A stretch of 64,000 bases of DNA from Straminergon stramineum (GCA_963920665.1 OY987269.1:5396501-5460500), one strand, 5' to 3'; numbered from the stretch's first letter, positions 11,144 through 23,044 are shown. Notes: generated from the sequence alone by a model not told the origin. A program made the numbers and translations.

Positions 11144-14143
11144 TTAAGTCACTTAGTGTTTTTGAGTGCTCCTACCTTTTTTACATAAACTGCATGCAAT
11201 TTAATCCTCAAACTACAAACCTAAGACTGAAGGAATGACCTTCAAAATGATTTCATTCTATATGTTTCCATATTGAGACTAGTTATTCTTGATTTCTTTT
11301 ATATTTATTTTCAAAGATGAAATCACATATCTTGTATAAATAATCAAATTTCAGATTTTTTTGGTGAATCTTTTAATTTGAAATTACTATGATTATTTAA
11401 AGAGAAAATGAAAAAAAATCATATTCCCTCTATTCCAAAATGATCTTTATGATGCACTATGTGACATTGCAAATTGGTTAGATTTGTCTTTAGATTGCTA
11501 TTTGGGACCAACAAAACCATAGTATACTTGTAGTGTAGAAAATTTCAAAATTTTAAGCTTATTTTGTATTTGATATATATTTTTTTACTTTTTCTTCAAA
11601 AAATCTTCATAATTTCAAATTTTCAAAAAAAATATCTGAAATTTCTATGGCTTGAAGACATGTGACTTAATCTTTTGAAAAATAAAAAATAAAAATCCAA
11701 GTGATTTCCAATGGCAAAATAAAGCATCCAAGGTAGTAGACTTTGATGTTTGACCATACAATCATAGGCTCCGACATTTCAAGGTTAAAGTATTACCTTT
11801 TCCTATCCCTCCAACTATCAATCAATGGTAACAATACAATACTATACAAGTAGAATATGTAACCCATTTTGGAGCTTCTTAAATATCTAAGCTAGTGGTG
11901 CAACAATGATTTAGAATGGGAGTGCCATATGTCATAGGATCAAGCTTACTATGAGGAGAAACTTTTGTGACTAGTATATACATCAATTTGTATAACTTCT
12001 TTGTCAAAAATATCAAAAATATATTTAATGAATATAATTGAACTTCCTATACCCTTTAACAATGATTTTCAAGATGTTCGCTATTTAGACACCAATACTC
12101 AATAATGATGAAAGGTAAAAGTATGCTTAGTACTTTGAAAATTTATAAATTATTGCTAGTGGCAAGCCACTCATTAGGGGACTACATAATTTTTTGCATT
12201 GCAAATGCTTCCATATATCACAAGAGAGACTTTGGTAGTTCATCTAGCAATTCCAACCTACTTCTCTTGATCAAAATGTTATCCAATAAAATAATTTTAT
12301 TTGAATTAGAGTTCAAGTTATAATACCAAACTTACTAAGTCTAGTTTCAACACCAATTCAAAGTTTTGGAAATATCACAAAAATGATTATTTTATTGCAA
12401 TTTGAACTTTGGGCTAATGTTCAAGGTATATTGATTTTCTAATCATAGAATGTTCTCAAAATCTTATCTGACACCATGATGTTTACACCACAATACATGC
12501 CTATGGTGAAAAAATTTAGATTTTTAAAGCTTATCAGCTTGTATTTGATATACAATTCGCTTCATCTTCAAAACTTAAGACAATTTCTAATTTTCACAAA
12601 GAAATTCAATTTTTTTTTGAATTGTTGAGGACATAGGATTTCATCTTTAGAAATTAAAAAAATTTAATCATTCAAATTCAATTTTGAAATGGATTGTACA
12701 CAATGATGGATTTGAAAGCCTAATTACAAGATCATAAATTTTGTTCAAGTGATATTTTTAGATATTTCACTCAAGAGTGATACAAATCTTTTTAAAGAAT
12801 GTTTGGCTCTATATTCTCTCTCCTCAACACATGAAATTGCTTAATTTCTACAAATTTTTATAACCATATCTCTCTTTTTGGAACGAATGTACACATTTTT
12901 GCATGAACAAATGCATTTTCACTTGCATTTTCATAAGACATCCATGTGTATTGATGTTAATAGCTTCACTACTTTAACAAAGATTCCTTTTTGTACTTCC
13001 TAAACTAAATGAAAAAATGTGGCTTTATCATCTAGGGGTTGAGTAGTTGTGAGCTTCAATCAAAAACTTTCTAATAAGACTAGCTTTGACTAAGTTGATT
13101 TTTACATTTGCAAAGAATTCTAATGATCATTCCAACTCTTCCAAGGCAAAAGAAGTGCCCTAATTCCAATTGTCTCTTCAAAGCAAGCTCCATACCAAGG
13201 CTTTTGTTTTACTAGTGTCCCTTGTGTTGGCTTCATTGAATAGGCCAAATTTTGGAGGGACAGATTTACAATGGTTAGATTCTGACAGATCTAGCGAAAT
13301 TTTGCCTAAAAAAAAAGCCCTGCTCCATACTAAACTTTCGTTTCAAGAGTGTGAACTATTTATTACAAAAATTGCAAATAGTAGGGATAATAAATATAGT
13401 GAACTATAATAATTTGGTAATTACTTAAATTTGCTTTTGATAATTGAAATATACCAATACACAATCATTCCCATGATCCAATGAATGGAGAGGATTAGTC
13501 GCTAATGAATAAAAAGAGGTCATTCATTTTCATTGAATGCAAATTTAATTTCAAATTGTTGTAAACTATATAGTAATATTTCCAAATAAATTATTGTTCA
13601 AAATAGAAGAGTTCAAAAGAACAAACATACAATGGTGAAATGAATCATCCTAAAAAATAATCCATGTAGCTCATTTGGATTAAATTTCTCATTAGACATT
13701 GTAGCAATGTTATAGTCAAGGTATATGTCATTATTTTTAAAAATGAATTCTTAGAATAGTGTAGTTAAACTAATTGAAAATATATATACATAAAACTGGT
13801 ACCAAAATATGAAAAATCCATAGAACCTTACAAAAATAACACTAATTTGAATTTCTAAGATTGTATAAAAAAACCCTCAATCACATAATTGTCTCAAAGA
13901 AACAAAAAACTTAGGGTGGAAGGAGGGAGTTGACCCCTTTAAAATTAAACATACTTTAGGGGTCATTTTTGGTCTCCCTTCCATTAGTGGAAAGAGTAGA
14001 TTGTCCCCATGAGTAGGAAACTTTGGTTCCTACTTTTTAGGGGGGCTCTTCTCCCTTTCTTCTTCCTTTACGATCTCCTCTCTTATCAACTTTTCTAAAA
14101 GGGGGATAGTCTTCCTTCACTACCCACTTGTTGCTCCACTTCA
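11144..14143. other. AT-rich intergenic DNA with dispersed repeats
   Basis: No gene recognised. Segments at about 11520-11790 and 12490-12760 are diverged direct copies of one another (shared blocks 'aaagcttat', 'tgtatttgatata', then 'aggacataggatttcat'-like). A third copy lies at about 31770-32040. A degenerate TTAA-family end occurs near 13030 (ATCTAGGGGTTGA). Confidence 0.5.
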
Positions 14144-14239
14144 CACTACTAGAAAAGAAAGTATGTTTGCATCAAGCAATAATGTCACCACTTGGTGGCA
14201 TTATTGCTTGGTACTACAAACACCTCCATTCTACTAGTG
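14144..14239. mobile_element. 96-bp CACTA-ended foldback MITE
   Basis: Starts CACTACTAGAAAAG and ends with the complement of CACTAGTAGAATG, the usual plant CACTA terminus. It has an exact TCA target duplication (14141-14143 and 14240-14242). The two 48-bp halves are inverted copies of one another (shared AAGCAATAATG-CACCA), so the whole element folds into one hairpin. The frame at 14128-14328 crosses it and is not a gene. Confidence 0.8.
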
Positions 14240-15559
14240 TCACACTTCATTCAAAACCAAAAGAAGACATGGCCCCCCTAGGTATTTTACACTACATGGG
14301 GGATCCCCACCCTAGTTGCAAAACATGAAACACCATTAAGAATTAAACCCTTTAAACCCTAAATGTCTACGCATCCAAAAACTGGATGCGCCTTGGTCAA
14401 CCTTGATTATAACTTTCTATATAACTAATTTGGGTATTTTATTTAAACTAAGAAAATGAAGCTTGACAAGATCTCTTTCTACTTCATCTTGAAATTTTGA
14501 AAAAATCCAAAAATTGAAAGAATTATTGCAATTGCAAGCTCCATGTATTCGAATCCCCAAAACACAATATGATGAGTTTTTCATTCATATATTTTTTTCA
14601 TATATTGAAAATGGAAATTACAAAATGAAGTTTCTTTTTCCAACCTTCATTTATGATAAAAATTCCAGATTATTCTAATATATACTCTAATTGATATAAT
14701 TTTATTCCCACCTTTAAATTAAAAAAATCACAATAATTTGATTTTTTGCATCAATTTTTTTTAAACAACGTAAATAGAAAAAAAAATTTACACTAGAAAA
14801 AAATTAGACATCAATGAAATAAAAGGGAGAATTTGTTCTAATAGTTGGATTCAACTTTCAAGATCTTTGTTGTAGTTGTTTTGGGTGTAAAAAATAAAAT
14901 AAAAAATTGAAAAAATTTCACACTAATCTACATTGCTACGTGGACTTGGACATAAAAAAATTTCAAAAAATTTGGATTATTTTTCCAATGTTTTACTTAT
15001 TTATTTTCAATTTTCACAACAAAAATGATAACAATTTCTACAATTTTTCATGAAACAAATTGAAATTTCTCATAGTGATACACGATTCATAGTTTCAAGT
15101 AATAAAAATAAACAATTGATATTCAAATACAATCTAATAGGCTACGTTGAGCCAAAACATGATGTTTGACCAATTGACAATGGATCTTGTCCTTAGTGGG
15201 TTTGTTTTTTTCATTTTGGAGAAGGAGCTAGTTGTTTCTTCAATACTTCACTAATACTTGATGATATCTATATGAAAATTAGGTGATACTTGGGTAAAAT
15301 TTGGTTGTTGATCTGAAATTACAGCAGTAATTTGGCTATTTTGACCCTCCAAAAATGAAAATTTCCTTTACAAAAAATAGCCAACATCTTTCTTTTGGCT
15401 TTTCATTTCCAACAAGCCTCAGTAAGAAATCTTTCAACAGCCTAGGTGAGTGGTGTTTAGGGTTTAGGTGCGCAGCATCTGCGAGGAGAACGAAACCGGA
15501 GCAGACCCAATTTTATGGATTTGCGAAACCCTAATTCATGGCATTCGTGACTCTCATCA
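14240..15559. other. AT-rich spacer
   Basis: No gene seen. A degenerate TTAA-family terminus (CCCTAAATGTC) lies near 14357, beside a small perfect hairpin CGCATCC...GGATGCG (14369-14389). Confidence 0.4.
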
Positions 15560-16125
15560 TTCGACGACGCCATGGGGTTTGAGAGATTCGGAGTGGCATT
15601 CAGTTGAGGCAATGGTGGGGAGTGTAGACTGAATAATGGAGAAATTTTTTAAAGAATTTTTTACGATAATGATGAGTTTCAGTAGCTTTTGATGGAACAA
15701 AAGAGGAGATTTGCAATGGGGGTGAAGTTTGAGGGATTCGGAGTCGGATGGGAATTGGGCCATAACGACGACGAGCGAATGGAGACGAATAGAACGAATC
15801 AACTGTGCTGGTGATTGAATTTCGTTAGGTTTTAATGAAGCAAGGGAGGGGGGTTGCAGTAGGCGTGAAATTTGAGAGCTTCGGAGTCGCCTTCAATTGA
15901 GACAATGGCGAGGAGTGTGTACAGAATATTGAGCAAAAAATCTATAGAATTTACGATGATGACTGGTTTTGATGGAGTAAGGGAGGGGGTTTGCAGTGGA
16001 CGTGAAGTTTGAGAGATTCGGAGTCGGATTGGAATTAGGCCATAACGACGAAGAGCGAATTGAGAAGTATAGAACGAACCCACTATGCTGGTGATTGCGT
16101 TTCGTTAGGTTCTGATGGAGCAAGG
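15560..16125 (+). repeat. Tandem 280-bp dimer repeat reaching the MHF1 start codon
   Basis: Two copies of a 280-bp unit, each built from two half-units of about 140 bp. Each half-unit contains TTCGGAGT and ends in a start-like site: ATGGAACAA (15692), ATGAAGCAA (15835), ATGGAGTAA (15972) and the real ATGGAGCAA (16115), spaced 143, 137 and 143 bp. The true initiation region of MHF1 is therefore the last member of the array. The upstream ATGs open short frames of 40, 21 and 2 codons. Confidence 0.8.
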
Positions 16126-16555
16126 CGCCGGCGGGGAGGGGGTTGGCAATGGCAATGACCATAGTGGGGGTGAGGGCGACATGGAGGAGTACGGACAGCT
16201 GCAGCAGCAGTTGCACAGCTGCAAGATGCGTCTGTACGAGCGTCTGCAGGTGGCCACCATTGCCACAGCGGAGCGGACGGCGCAGAAGTACGGGATGGGG
16301 ATTTCGACTCGGGTGATGAGCGCGCTCCAGGACCTGACTTTCAAATCGGCCGAGCGGTTGGCGATCGACGCGGAGCTCTTCGCGCAGCACGCAGGTCGGA
16401 AGTCGGTGGTCGTGGATGACGTCCTGCTTGTGGCTCGCCGGAACGACGATGTGCTGGCTTCGCTGCGGGTAGTTGCGCAGGGTTTCGCGAAGTCCAAGGA
16501 GAAAGGACCGGAGAAGAAACGGAAGAAGGCTGTAGCTGACGCCACTGATACTTGA
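16115..16555 (+). CDS. MHF1: CENP-S / MHF1 histone-fold protein
   Basis: An intronless frame of 146 aa. Family knowledge: MHF1 (CENP-S, FAAP16) pairs with MHF2/CENP-X as a histone-fold tetramer that binds DNA with FANCM to remodel stalled forks and restrain crossovers, and also sits in the CENP-T kinetochore complex. The histone fold spans about residues 30-110: LQQQLHSCKMRLYERLQVA (alpha 1), then the long middle helix with ISTRVMSALQDLTFKSAERL, then the signature FAQHAGRKSVVVDDVLLVAR, which is nearly invariant in MHF1. The tail is basic (KEKGPEKKRKK), probably DNA-binding or nuclear-localising. It is shorter than the Arabidopsis protein, which has a longer C-terminus. The start is chosen as the first ATG before the fold and at the 3' end of the tandem array. 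Confidence 0.93.
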   Translation: MEQGAGGEGVGNGNDHSGGEGDMEEYGQLQQQLHSCKMRLYERLQVATIATAERTAQKYGMGISTRVMSALQDLTFKSAERLAIDAELFAQHAGRKSVVVDDVLLVARRNDDVLASLRVVAQGFAKSKEKGPEKKRKKAVADATDT

Positions 16556-16853
16556 GCGTTGGGGTTATAAACGGTTCCTTCATTTTTCGATTAAATGGAA
16601 GTGCGGGAAGCAGATTTTGGTGAAACTTAGGGTCATTGTCAATGGGAGTCTCTTTGAATTGTTTCAAACCGTCAATGGTTCCGAAACTATTTGAGTCTGC
16701 AAGTATTTTCGCGACACAAGTTGTACGTAGGGGTTTTGTCAACCTGATTCGCATCGCGGAAGAGTTTTTGTCGTGGGCCTGGGTTTTGCACGCGTCTACT
16801 CGCTGTATTGGGACACAGGGGCGATAGTCAGGGAGCTATGGGCGCCTTGCGTT

Positions 16854-17134
16854 ATGGATTAATTCCAGGGGCAGCACAAGGGAGCGGATGCGACTCCTCA
16901 AGAAGACCGCAGATCTGACTGCATTAGTGCAGAACTTGATGTTGCTAATGCAGAAGCGGTTTCAGACGATGTCTGAGTCTATTATCACAAAGATCGAGGA
17001 AATGGAGTCTCGCATTGACGAGTTGGAGAGGAGCATTTGGTGAGCTCGTGAAGGAGAGTGTCCATGCCTATGCTATGCTTACGACGCCGTCCAACTCTTC
17101 GTATCAAGAACTTCAAGGTGGCTCCACAAAGTAA
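16854..17134 (+). pseudogene. HSBP: Heat-shock-factor-binding protein (HSBP) copy, broken
   Basis: A 51-codon frame at 16888-17043 encodes the core of HSBP: KTADLTALVQNLM, MQKRFQTMSESIITKIEEME and SRIDELERSI, the heptad-repeat coiled coil that trimerises and binds HSF1 in the family. Around it the reading frame is damaged. An ATG at 16854 in another frame is followed by TAA at its third codon, then a family-like acidic leader (GADATPQED). A frame change near 16907 leads into the core, and a single-base change at about 17038 would otherwise continue as GELVKES to a stop at 17132. No intron interrupts the core, so a retrocopy that decayed is the simplest reading. The alternative is a live gene with unseen exons: TTG|GTGAGC at 17039 could be a splice donor. 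Confidence 0.65.
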
Positions 17135-18606
17135 GTGCGATGATGCTTGGCATGGAACTCCCGGACAGCGCACATGTTTTGCTATGATTTTTCATGGTGC
17201 GACAACGCTCCGGTTTGATGCTTTGCTGTGGACAGTGGTTACGTTGTCATGAACCGATCCCAATGGTCCCTCGCCGCCGATTCCAGACAATTTGACATTT
17301 GGTGGTCTCTCGTGTTCGGTTTCTCAATTATTTGTAGCTCGTAGCCTTGGTTCAATTTGGAAACAGTTCTCGCGCGGTGACAGGGAATCGAGGCAATGTC
17401 GTCAGAGGTGATAGAGGATCGGCACGAAACTCGTAGCTTTCTTCCTTGTGTTGGTGAGGCATGGATTTATCATGGCAGCCTCGTGTTCTGATGAAATTTA
17501 TATGTAGATTACACTGCTTTTGTCTTGACCAGAGATTTAAATTATGAACGTTGTGCTGCTGAACATATGCATTGTTGCAAGATTGGTTTATAGTAGCCGG
17601 AAAGTCCATATGACTGCAGGTATTTCAGCCCCAAGTCCTCTGTGAAATAAGAACTACGTCTAAATCTAATTCACATCAACGACCATTGCGTGAACAAGGC
17701 TGCTGAACCTATCGGCGTGAAGTGGGTACTAAAGTCTCAACGACACGCATTTAACATCATCAGCACATGATGTATGGTTCGTGGAATTTGAAGATCGATT
17801 ACCGTAAGTAACTGGACGATTCTGTGATGATTTGGTACATTACCAGAATGATTGGAGTGAAAGATGGGCAGATTTTGTATGAGAAGTAGCCTGAATGAAA
17901 CAATTTCAGGAGTCGTGGTTATCCTACACAGTTCACCCCCAAGGGTTTGAACTAAAAATAGTGAGATCAATTTTTTAAAATCGTAGTAAACAATAGAAAC
18001 TCCAAATTATTGTGTGGATAGATGAGCCGTTTGGGGTTCAATCAGAGCAGCAACTTAGTCAGAAGCACAATTGAAACTACAATGTTGATTGTTATGGAGT
18101 ATACAATTGGTATGCTAACATCCTTTTTGCAACTGGTAAGGGACACTTCACATTATGGCCAAAGGTCAAGAGGTAGTTGATCATCAAGAAATCAAGAATT
18201 TGGCCTCTCAACCTGTCTTAGTAAAAGGCAAAGTTCAAATGCCATTGTCCTCCCAAATGTCTAGTTGGTATTACTTTTTGCCCAAGGTGGTGGACTTTCA
18301 AAGAAGGTTTGGATCGGATAGGAATGGAAACCCATAGTTGAAAGGATGTTGAATTTTTTTTGTACAAAAATCAAAAATCATATTTTTTTGCCTATTTTTA
18401 GTCCATTTCTTTAGACTCTCAACAAAGTATGGCAACCCACTTCCACAACCTCTCTACTTGGATAGCCATGTGAAGTGGCCCTAAGATGATGTTTGTTGGC
18501 ATCACTCTAAAAGCATTACTTTGAGCCAGGTTAAAGATGGTGATAAATTTGAAACTTTTGGCTAATTATTTCTAAGACATGGTATCTATATCTTCAAAAG
18601 AGCATT
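17135..18606. other. Spacer between the HSBP copy and the elongase
   Basis: No gene supported. A 13-residue fragment resembling a Ty1/copia reverse-transcriptase start (AEPIGVKWVLKSQ, near 17704-17742) is isolated and unsupported by flanking homology. The frame at 18155-18337 is not recognised. Confidence 0.35.
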
Positions 18607-21600
18607 TTATGTGGTCTTGGATCTTTTCGGTGAAGGCTTGATGTACTTCTGAATGTAGAAATTGCCAAACAGGCACAACAAAGAGACCATGTAATAGAAC
18701 AACAACTGCATTAAGACCATCAACAATATATAGTTAGAAGTTGGATCAATTTTTAGATGAGGTCAGGAAAAAAATGGTTAAATTTTCTAGCTAGATAGAT
18801 TCAAGTGCTGCAAAGCTCATAAGATAGGTGGGTAACACCCAAAATCACACCATATTCGTGTACATCTTCAAAATTCATATGTAAGTATGTTGAAAAAACA
18901 ATTTTAGAACATTTATCACAAAAAACTTTGACCTTTCCTAACTTTTACATATGGTATCCAAAAGTCACATTTTTTGGTGCGTTGAAACCTCCTTTCACTT
19001 GCCAACAAGAAAATATGAACATTTGACTAGTCTAATAATACTAACTAGGCACAGTAGCAAAAAGTGTCGGTTTGTGGGGGGTACCCACCTCAATAGATAG
19101 AGGCAAATAGCTTTTATTCAGCTATTCAGCAATTAAAAGTATTATCACATTTGTGGTTTGGCAGAGAAAGTAAAAGTCCAGAAGTGGAGATCTGTGTTAG
19201 AGTTGCACCAACCTTACACAACCACATTGGGCAAGGAGACTTGATTTTCGTGTGATAGTAAGCCTGGATCACGTTGAGCAGGAACTGCAACATCTGAGCT
19301 TGGGTCAAGTACCTGCGTCATGGTAATACAATGATTAGAGAATTTTCATAATTAGCTTCATATCTAGGAATGAGTTCTTTTGGAAAAAGAAAAGCAAACT
19401 TTGTTTGATTCGCAGAAGAAAGAAACACATCTTTGCATCTCCGGCCGAGACTTATAATATGCAGAGTTTGAGTGTTATATTGATAAGTCAACAAGAAACC
19501 CAAATTGCATTAAATTTGAGATGATTGGTTTGATCGTTTTAATAATTTTTGTTGCTTGCTTTACCCAATGTGTATTCTCATAATCCAATCTTATCATTGC
19601 GCTTGAAAATACCATCAAGTTTCAGAGAGTTCACCGGATAATACTGGACCAAAAGAAATTCATTTATTACTGTACAATACCTGGCCCAGAAGAGATACTT
19701 AGCACGCAGCTTTGGGTTGTTCCTTAGCACCCCAGCCAAGAAGTAATAGGCGTACATGAAGACATGAACTCCAGAGTTAAGAGCCGCAGAAAAATATGCT
19801 GCACTCAAAAACCAGATATTGAACAGAGGCGGGTTAGACTCATTCTGTTGTTCCCAACTCCAGTGCCAACTACACAAAAAAATTCTATTTAGTGTCATCA
19901 ACTGAATAACACTATTAATTTAAATCCTTTAAATTAACGTACGAAATGATTCACTAGACTTAAAGAGTCTACCCTCTAATCTTTAATCTCCAATTGGATA
20001 ATACTTCATTCCCCCAATATGGTCAATCCAAAAAATTCGTTTGTTCGTCCTTAAAGGGTCAGAATTACCTTCGCCACCTGGGTTGCCATAAACAACAATC
20101 CACCAGAGGGGAGCAACGGAAGTATGATGGTACACGTGAAGAAAAGTAATCTGCCTTGTGCTGCGCTTCAGGATCATGATAATCTGCAAAAAAACGTTCA
20201 GTGAAGCCCTGGCCCATGTAGTTCAGTTCTCACTTACACTCCTTTATTGGCATAGTTCTGAGGTTCCATAAAAATGAAAGTCTGGAAATTAAAGTCCCCA
20301 GTCCTTGAAAAATGAAAACTTTCTATTTCCGCTCCCATACATTTTTTAAATGGGGACTGGAAATGCTTACAGTGTCCATAAACTCCAAGTACTTCGACAT
20401 GTAGAACATGTAAATAAGCAACGCCATCTGCATTGCCCACGAACTAGCAGCATTAATTAATAGTTTGGCACCTCGGAATTCAGGACAAGCGAAAGTTGAT
20501 GATGTAGAGTTCACCGAAGATCCGATATACATTGGAAGGAATTGCAGTCATTTGGCTCCTAACACTCTTAGTCAGTTCCCTGTATTTTAGTCCTCAAGAA
20601 CTTTGGTTTTGCACAATATAGTGACGCTACAAAAATACCTTCCTGATGTACTTAGACTCTGAATTTCAATACGTCACAACTCACAAGACAGCAACTATGT
20701 ACGTGACATATGGATGGTTGACTACCTTAGAAAACACACTCTAACTTCTTTAACCATTGAATGCCTAAACCCTTATTTTGATCTTTTGTATATGTTTGCT
20801 TAATGTGACTTTGTGGGAATATATCAATTCTATCAATCTCATCAATCATACAAAAAAGATATTTTTTAAAGACTCAAGAATTGCTTTGAATGAATGAGAA
20901 GATATTTGGACAAAACATTTGTCCGGAGCATTATGTTCATCATCAGCATATGGACGTCAGAACGCTTAGGGATTAATAGGATTAATATGACCTTCTCTAG
21001 AATATCCAACTGACTCGTCCCACTATGACATGGATTGATGTACTACCACATTTTCAAAGTTTTTTTTCTGTGGGGCTACTCAAGGACATCAGATAAAAGA
21101 GGTCACTAAGGTCAGGACGCAGGCAGGAATACCACATTTTGCCTACAGTTTCAGATTGTGATTCTGACGTGCAGGGTGTAAACTATTTGCCTGACTTTAC
21201 CGACAGTTTTTCACATATTCAATATGAAACTCAGGGGAAAACTTTAATCGGCAAACTCCTTCAAGAGTTTTCTTCCGATTACCTCTTTGTGATTCGGATC
21301 GTAGGCATTGTTCCAGAATGAATATCTGCAAACTCAAAGACAAACGATTAGAATCCCAGCTTGCAAAATCTCCAAAATAATAGAAATTCAAGAACTACAG
21401 TCATGAAAGCACTCTGCCGTAGCGCGGATCGATCGAGTGTGGGAAATACAAGCACAGCATGCAGATTCAATGGATAGTGTAAACATTCAATCTGAAAAGT
21501 GCAAGAAATATAGTTACTAGATCTGTACAACGATATTTATTCTGATTTATCCCCACACTCGCCACACTATCATTGACTTCACTGCAGACACCGTCTTACT

Positions 21601-22956
21601 AACTATGTTATATACATTGCCATATTCGTTAAAATATTCGTGAAGATATTCGCTTGAATGGCGAAATTTCAAAAAATTGACTCTTTCCCAGCAGCTTGTT
21701 TAGTTGCTTAGGACCTCAAATCTATGTCAATCCTGGCTAGCTAAATTTTAGAGCTCCAAGTGAGCTATGGCGCTCTGAAACACGCCATTAACGAATATAA
21801 CCATGCACACCAGTGGTTTCGTAAATACCTCAAGTTGCTAAAATACTACTAAACGTGCTAAAATTCCAAATTTCATACTGACAATCGGTTACATTATTTG
21901 GCTAAATTTATTCACAATTGAGAACACGTACAGGCACACAATTAATCCAACATATATTCAAACTACTACATAATTATGTCATATTGTTCTCGGGGTAACT
22001 TAGCGAGGCAGGCAGATTGAAGGTTTCAGTGGTTTCACAAACACCTCATGCTGCTTAAATACTTCCAAATGTGCCAAAATTTCAAATTTCACACTGGTTT
22101 CACAGCCATTGCCTACATTTTCCCGAAATTTCGCCACATCTAAGAACACGTAAATATCAACACAACCAATCCTTCAAACCTTCAAACTTTCAAATATTCA
22201 AATTACGTTAGATCTGTAGTTCTTTTCGTGGGACCTAGGCATTCAGATTGAAGAGGTGAGAGAGTACTCCAGCTATCTACCATGCTGTCTTACCGATGCT
22301 TCACTGCCTGAACACAATCCCAACACATATATATAGAGTCTGGTCCTGGTGCAAACTTGAGTTGCTAAGATACTCCTAACTGTGCTAAAATTTCAAATTT
22401 CACACTAGTTTCACAGCTATGAACTACACTTTTTTGCTAAATTTGGCTATTTGCATCTGAGAACGAACACTTAGTGACATACGATCAAACATCCAAGCAT
22501 TCAAGCATTCAAACCATGTCATGTTGTTTCGGCGCGTGGTGATTGACCTAAGCATTCAGATTGCAGACGTGAACGACTACCACTACCAATCTATCTCCCA
22601 TCCTTGCCAACTTACCGATGCTTCACTGCCTGGTACACGATCCCGACACTCATATACAGACTGATCCCCGTGCAAACAAAGTTATGCACTAAAACCAACG
22701 CCTGCAACGCCACCGGCTCCTTCACCCTCGGCTTCAAGTCCCTTGCACGGATCCACAGCAACCCTCCAATCACAACAAAAACATACAGCGACGCCCCCAG
22801 CACGGCGGGCGTGGGGCTGTCCACGAACAGCAAGCCTTTCGTCGGGGGAGTGCTCGTGAGCTCCACCCCGAACGAAGCTCGGAACCAGGTGAACACTGCG
22901 TGGGTGATTTTCGCATCGATCGCTGTGTAGAATCGCTCCATGGTGTGGAGATGCAT
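18607..22956 (-). CDS. PSE1: ELO-family polyunsaturated fatty acid elongase
   Basis: The condensing enzyme of the ER elongase complex, adding C2 from malonyl-CoA. Its close likeness to the moss delta-6 C18-PUFA elongase PSE1 suggests C18 to C20 conversion for arachidonic/EPA synthesis. Exons: 22956-22616, 21325-21283, 20427-20371, 20183-20069, 19798-19681, 19312-19213, 18705-18607. All introns are GT-AG, phases close, and the product is 290 aa. Seen: VDSPTPAVLG, IRARDLKPR, the microexon YSFWNNAYDPNHKE, MSKYLEFMDT, ILKRSTRQITFLHVYHH (catalytic histidine box), AALNSGVHVFMYAYYF, QFLLNVIQAYY, LFGNFYIQKYIKP. It has several membrane helices, and the C-terminal PKRSKTT is basic, like ER-retention tails. 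Exon 2 is only 43 nt. An ATG at 22941 is an alternative start. Substrate specificity is inferred. Confidence 0.93.
21814..22680 (-). repeat. Tandem units across elongase exon 1/intron 1
   Basis: Three diverged direct copies with anchors at 21814, 22032 and 22353 (each with TGCTAAAAT.CCAAATTTC-like core), and unit lengths of about 218, 321 and 318 bp. The last unit runs into the 3' end of exon 1. The exon-1 donor context (GCAGTGAAGCATCG|GTAAG, donor at 22615) is therefore duplicated at about 22293-22312 within intron 1. Confidence 0.75.
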
Positions 22957-23044
22957 AGCGCGGCTGCGATGAACTCGATCAAATCCTTATACTTGAAGAG
23001 CTCCGGTTGATCGATCGATGTGCATGTGTTGGGCGTGCAGGGGC

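Noticed and set aside
14128..14328. 66-codon plus-strand frame
   Set aside because: It crosses the 96-bp CACTA MITE and has no recognisable domain.
15557..16545. Several minus-strand frames of 80-165 codons opposite MHF1
   Set aside because: They are antisense shadows of the tandem array and of the MHF1 coding strand, with no family likeness.
17704..17742. Possible Ty1/copia reverse-transcriptase remnant (IGVKWVLKSQ)
   Set aside because: Only about 13 residues match, with no flanking polymerase or integrase homology. Chance cannot be excluded.
19126..19212. Elongase ending in exon 6 with an unrelated 28-residue tail
   Set aside because: A donor at 19212 joins in phase to 18705-18607, which encodes the conserved LFGNFY helix and a basic tail and restores the family length.
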